A stretch of DNA of 64,000 nucleotides from Siphonodentalium dalli (lineage: Eukaryota > Mollusca > Scaphopoda > Gadilida > Siphonodentaliidae), in contig CP136069.1 in NCBI GenBank assembly GCA_032622095.1, forward strand, positions 109,276,278 through 109,340,277, read 5' to 3'. A program made the position numbers and the translations under genes. Below the pieces are notes generated by a model that saw nothing but the letters and a program-made list of their open reading frames with translations, did no database searches and was not told the DNA's origin. Every line of letters begins with the position of its first letter. Position 1 is the first letter of the stretch. Below, in pieces: positions 60,350 to 64,000 of the stretch.

Positions 60350-60679
60350 GGGAGCATGTCAAAACCTCTTTCGCATATGTGAAAAATAATGCGATAAAAA
60401 CTGCGAAAAATGTGGCGTCATTGACGTTGTTTTTTCGACATTATCAGAGTTTTTTCGTCATTATCGCACGCCGTAACGTTGTACGTTTTCGTAAATTTTA
60501 CGTCATTTTGGCCGTTATTCGCTGTTTTCGCAATTATCGCAGTTTTGTTTCACAGTTTCGCTCAAATGTTCGCTGTTTTGTTTAAACATGTTTTAGCAGT
60601 GTTTGTTTTCGTCATGATCGCAGCATTGTTCCATCAATATTGCTGTACTGTTGATATGATAGTTTGTGTTACGCCATAA

Positions 60680-62264
60680 TTGTTCCATTTTCGGAAGAGT
60701 ATTACAGCGTATACTGGTACCGGTACTGAAATTGTCTTCTAATGTTTCCAAGTCCGCCTGAACAAACCAAAGATCTATTTCTTGTTGCCACTTTCTGAAT
60801 AATTATATCGTTTGCATCAACTTTGCGGTTCAATTCGAATGGAGAAATTAAAACCATGTGTGTGTGTTATGTTGCCAACAAGAAGACCAGGTTTATCGGC
60901 TGGTTATGGAAGAGCCAGTATAATTGATGGAAGAGCCAGACCAATCCAGTGATAGAATCAGTCACTCAAGAGCTTCACCCAAATAAGGAAGTTGAATTTA
61001 TTTTTATTTTTATTGATATTAGGAATCGTAGGGATGATTATTTAAGATACGAATAATACCATCACACCAGATAAATAAACAACGTGTTCTCCGAAAGCGA
61101 CAAACTGAAAATGACGCAACAAACGATCACGTCATAAAATTTTATGATCTACTCGATATTAAAGCTAGATTTTTCCAGTTTTCTCCACAGAAGATTGAAT
61201 TATATTCGGAGATGGGAAGGATATTCCCTGCATCATTAGGATTTCACCAAAAATGAACCGTCTGTTCAACATTTTGTGCGACTTTCTCAACTTTTCCCAC
61301 AAAGTTTGGCATAAATAAAAATGGCATTTTCTCCATTCCTGCATGATAATAATTGATATAGACCCGCCAGTTTTGTTATATTTGTGTGATTCTCCCAATC
61401 AACAATTTAGCTGGTAATAAGTTGTGGAATAGCAGATACAATGTGCCTTGAAATGTTACCTAGCTATTTCGGCGGTGTTCAAGAAATTCGAGGTAACAAC
61501 ATGTCTAATAAAATTATCAATAAGCCAACGCAACAAATTCGCAGCTAATTACGCCCTGTTGTCTACCTTGACGTTACATGTGAGGGCTGTCCCGGGTAAC
61601 GTCACAGGTACCCATTAGACACGTCAAATCACGTCATTGAGGGTTAAAGAGAAGCAACGGCTACCGATCAAAATACGTAGATTTGAAGTCAGCGCAAGAA
61701 ATTTACAAGGTCAGCTGGCGAGGATCACTAAGTGATCAATAATATTTTCCACCCAGCATCAAATGCCGTAGCATTATTGATACGCACATTCAAAAAATGG
61801 AATCGTTTATGCAAATAACTATACAACGATTCGCCCATCAGTTTTGGCACAACCATGTTTACCTGTCCAGAGAGGACATATGATCATGCACTCTGGTTTC
61901 TATAATTATACTTTCGTTTTCGCAATATAAGTATGAAATCATTGTTAGATAGATATCGGAAGCGCAGCGTTATTAATTCGTTGGCGACTTTTATTTCAAA
62001 TCTACATATTTTATTCAATGTATATCAGTGATCAGATGCTATAAAATTAAGTTAATATACAAAATCGAATATAATTTCCACAAATTGCACGAGTTCAGAT
62101 TTCCCTGTTATGTTGTGCTATTTTTAGCACTGTAATTTCCCAGGCCAATCCTAGTTTCGTTTGTGGGTACCATTGACTGGCAGAGGAGTTGAGTGTTATA
62201 AATAATTAAAACATGGATAATGATATACATACCATTATAAAACAATGAACTTAGGGGGTATGGC
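60680..62264. other. Interior of the 60350 element, no other gene seen
   Basis: AT-rich sequence; the 77-codon minus-strand frame at 61165-61398 shows no transposase motif. The same holds for 62552-62940. Confidence 0.45.
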
Positions 62265-62551
62265 TCTATGTCTGGCGTTGATACAAAGTGATGAGGGCTT
62301 GTTCTATATCGGACCTATTTCTTCAAATGCTGGATGGACGGCTGTCGCTCCCATTGTGGGTGGATGCATCTGGTTTCAAATTTCTGTGTGATTTCATCTT
62401 TTTTCTGTTGGATGTGTGATACCTGGGGTTGTGAAAACCCTAACTTCTTCGCAATGTCGACCTGTGTAAACTGCTGGTCTAATAATTTCCCAACTGCATA
62501 TATATCCGCTAACGATAGATCTATTCAATTTCATCACGGTTTCGTAGCCAT
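62265..62551 (-). pseudogene. CENP-B/pogo-like helix-turn-helix, N-terminus of a transposase (broken)
   Basis: Minus-strand reading starts at ATG 62549-62551 (MATKP), passes three TGA stops that look like CGA-to-TGA changes, and then reads SLADIYAVGKLLDQ, FTQVDIAKKLGFSQPQVSHI and QQKKDEI. This is the N-terminal CENP-B/Psq-type helix-turn-helix pattern (sl..K...vk.ld.g..q.diAkk.gvSqpqVs.I...K..I). After a frameshift, RSDIEQALITLYQRQ (about 62270-62315) resembles the start of the second DNA-binding half. No DDE catalytic part is readable. In the family this module binds transposon ends or centromeric DNA. It lies inside the 60350 element and is its probable transposase relic. Confidence 0.6.
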
Positions 62552-63335
62552 GATTGAACTGATATTATGACATCAAGTCGCTTCATTTGGGATTTTATAC
62601 ATCAAATGTGTTGTTTTTGTCCAATGAGTTAAATTATTGTTCACTAATTCAGAAGACATCACAACAACAACAAAACTGTCGCACAGTTCACGCATAGTTG
62701 TGAGGAACCGGTATACATCATAGGTTTGTATAGCCTTTTGCTAAATGTCACCCCTTCACACATTTGGAATGAGTTGACTATTGTTTAATTAGGCCTTATG
62801 TGAACTCATAGCTATCAAAACAGTTGAACTGTCAAGTCGTACTTGTGTGTTAACTGCATCGAGTTGTTTGTATGGCCTTTGGCTGAACTTTATTTTCCTT
62901 CACACAATTCAGCCAATCAAAATTCAGCTGGCATCTGATTACGCAGAAGGCAAAAATAATTGCGCGAATTTATGAAGTGTAACAACATCGCATCGATGTT
63001 TTAACTTTTCGTTGTTTGCGAATATCGATCAATGTTTTGACGTCGCGACTTTCGCGTTGTCAAAAGTTTCAACATTTTACAGAAATGTTTAGTCTGTTGT
63101 GGTTTCGACGTTATAGCGTTTTTATGGCCAGTCTTTTTTTACGTTATCGTATTATTTTTCGTCATTTTCGACATTTCATTTTTGCACATTTACGTCAAAA
63201 GTTTTTCGACAATATTTTCGCATATGCGAAAGAGGTTTTGACATGCTCCCTAAAGTGGTGGTTAAGAAAGTAATATGCTAGCCAAATCTGAATATTGTGT
63301 GTCTGACATTTGCAGAATGAGGTCCCCAATAGTCC

Positions 63336-63449
63336 AGGAGATATTGGTCGACCTCTGCACCCCCCCCCCCCCCCCCCCCAGGACTCAACTTCACCCCATT
63401 AATTTTCTTTCTTAATGTCTCCTCTAATTTTTTTCGGTTGTTAACAACA
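63336..63449. repeat. Dispersed repeat with 20-bp poly-C run
   Basis: Inverse of 45967-46060. 63360-63379 is C20 where the other copy has only five G on the opposite strand, so the run is a later expansion at a 'cctggggg' seed. Confidence 0.75.
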
Positions 63450-64000
63450 ATGAAAGTGTCAATGACACTGTAGCTCAACTTGGAAAGGGAATAATTTAAT
63501 GTGTTACTGTCGATGGAGTGATTAGGAATGTGGAAAGTTGAATGTCTAATACTAGTTTATCAACATGAAGAGATATATATACATGTATATAAAAGTAAAA
63601 TCTAAGATGGTTGCTGGCGGCTAAGTTTTCCAACAATTCAAAAACATTTTATAGCTTTAGTCATGCAAAGAGTAGAATCCAAGATGGCCACTGGCAGCCA
63701 TGTTTTAATGCCGGTTAACCCCAAATTGACTCGTTCCCGTCTACATTTCAATTTCAAAAGTCAAAACAAATTTCATAATGATCCGACCAAAGGTACGACC
63801 TGTACCCCATGCCAAAGGATTTAGTCATGCAAAGAGTAAAATCCAAGATGGTTGCTGGCGGCCATGCTTTTTGACCGAATGGCCCCAAAATGACTCGTTC
63901 CCATTTAGATGTCATTGTTAACATCCATGACAAATTTCATGATGATCTGACCAAAGGTACGACCTGTAGCCCGTGCTAAAGGATTTAGTCATACAAAGAG
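63450..64000 (+). mobile_element. Helentron-like element, copy 3 (cut by window end)
   Basis: Head 'atgaaagtgtcaatgacact', 'gtagctcaacttggaaaggg' is nearly identical to 2239-2350 for about 110 bp, followed by array units ('aatccaagatggccactggc', 'aatccaagatggttgctggc'). The 3' end lies beyond 64000. Confidence 0.75.

Larger units (their letters stand above)
60350..63250. mobile_element. 2.9-kb DNA transposon, 30-bp perfect TIRs, TAA flanks, TTTTCG repeats
   Basis: 'gggagcatgtcaaaacctct', 'ttcgcatatg' and the exact inverse at 63250 are flanked by TAA (60347-60349 and 63251-63253). The same repeat without this element is present at 54591 ('ctggataagtggtgg'), giving an empty site. Both subterminal zones carry many 'ttttcg', 'cgtcatt' and 'cgttatcg' words in the same direction. 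A CENP-B/pogo-like helix-turn-helix relic is on the minus strand at 62.27-62.55 kb. Whether this is PIF/Harbinger-like (TAA) or pogo-like (TA) is unresolved. Confidence 0.88.

Overview
The window is animal nuclear DNA: AT-rich, with spliced exons separated by very long introns and packed with decayed mobile elements. Motifs such as tandem arrays closed by GGAC-rich microsatellites and a short hairpin, and arrays containing 'gggccataact', suggest a marine invertebrate (perhaps a mollusc or another lophotrochozoan). I cannot fix the species.

Host gene: three small minus-strand exons (59669-59726, 46206-46237, 6570-6666) have GT/AG splice sites, compatible phases and encode consecutive pieces of the luminal domain of ERGIC3 (the Erv46 homologue). 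Almost the whole window is therefore intron of one gene. The introns are about 13.4 kb and 39.5 kb, with partial introns at both edges. The middle exon is a 32-bp micro-exon. No other host gene is secure; one possible plus-strand exon (55207-55276) encodes a hydrophobic helix.

Intron content, left to right: a 347-bp repeat (1-1770); a Helentron-like element with a 162-bp array (2239-4662); a 168-bp palindrome (5932-6099); an 8.4-kb TAA-flanked element (7903-16332) holding a nested 5.2-kb element with TIRs over 1.2 kb (10170-15407); a minisatellite (17.0-17.75 kb); a perfect 65-bp-armed foldback (18417-18721); a 4.4-kb inverted-array element carrying a CXC-domain relic (19835-24253); a 150-bp array (26.6-27.4 kb); a 5.9-kb hAT-like element with 8-bp target duplication (31053-36939); two solo element ends (37.63 and 40.01 kb); a 3.8-kb TAA-flanked element with perfect 75-bp TIRs (42025-45862); a second Helentron-like copy (46804-49299) with a hAT insertion carrying a transposase fragment (47707-48865); a 4.95-kb element with ~300-bp TIRs (49641-54585); a MITE (54.64-55.09 kb); further arrays; a 2.9-kb TAA-flanked element with a CENP-B/pogo-like helix-turn-helix relic (60350-63250); and a third Helentron-like copy running off the end.

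Best candidate for an undescribed system: the 49641-54585 element. Its broken coding region (several frameshifts and three in-frame stops) reads as a large protein. The second half carries the acidic residue pattern of FEN1/XPG-type 5' nucleases, followed by a nine-cysteine CXC (Tesmin/TSO1-like) DNA-binding motif. A second, divergent relic of the same C-terminal module lies at 22.6-22.9 kb inside a differently built inverted-repeat element, so the module is associated with mobile DNA at least twice here. All assignments come from reading the sequence by eye; no searches were run.
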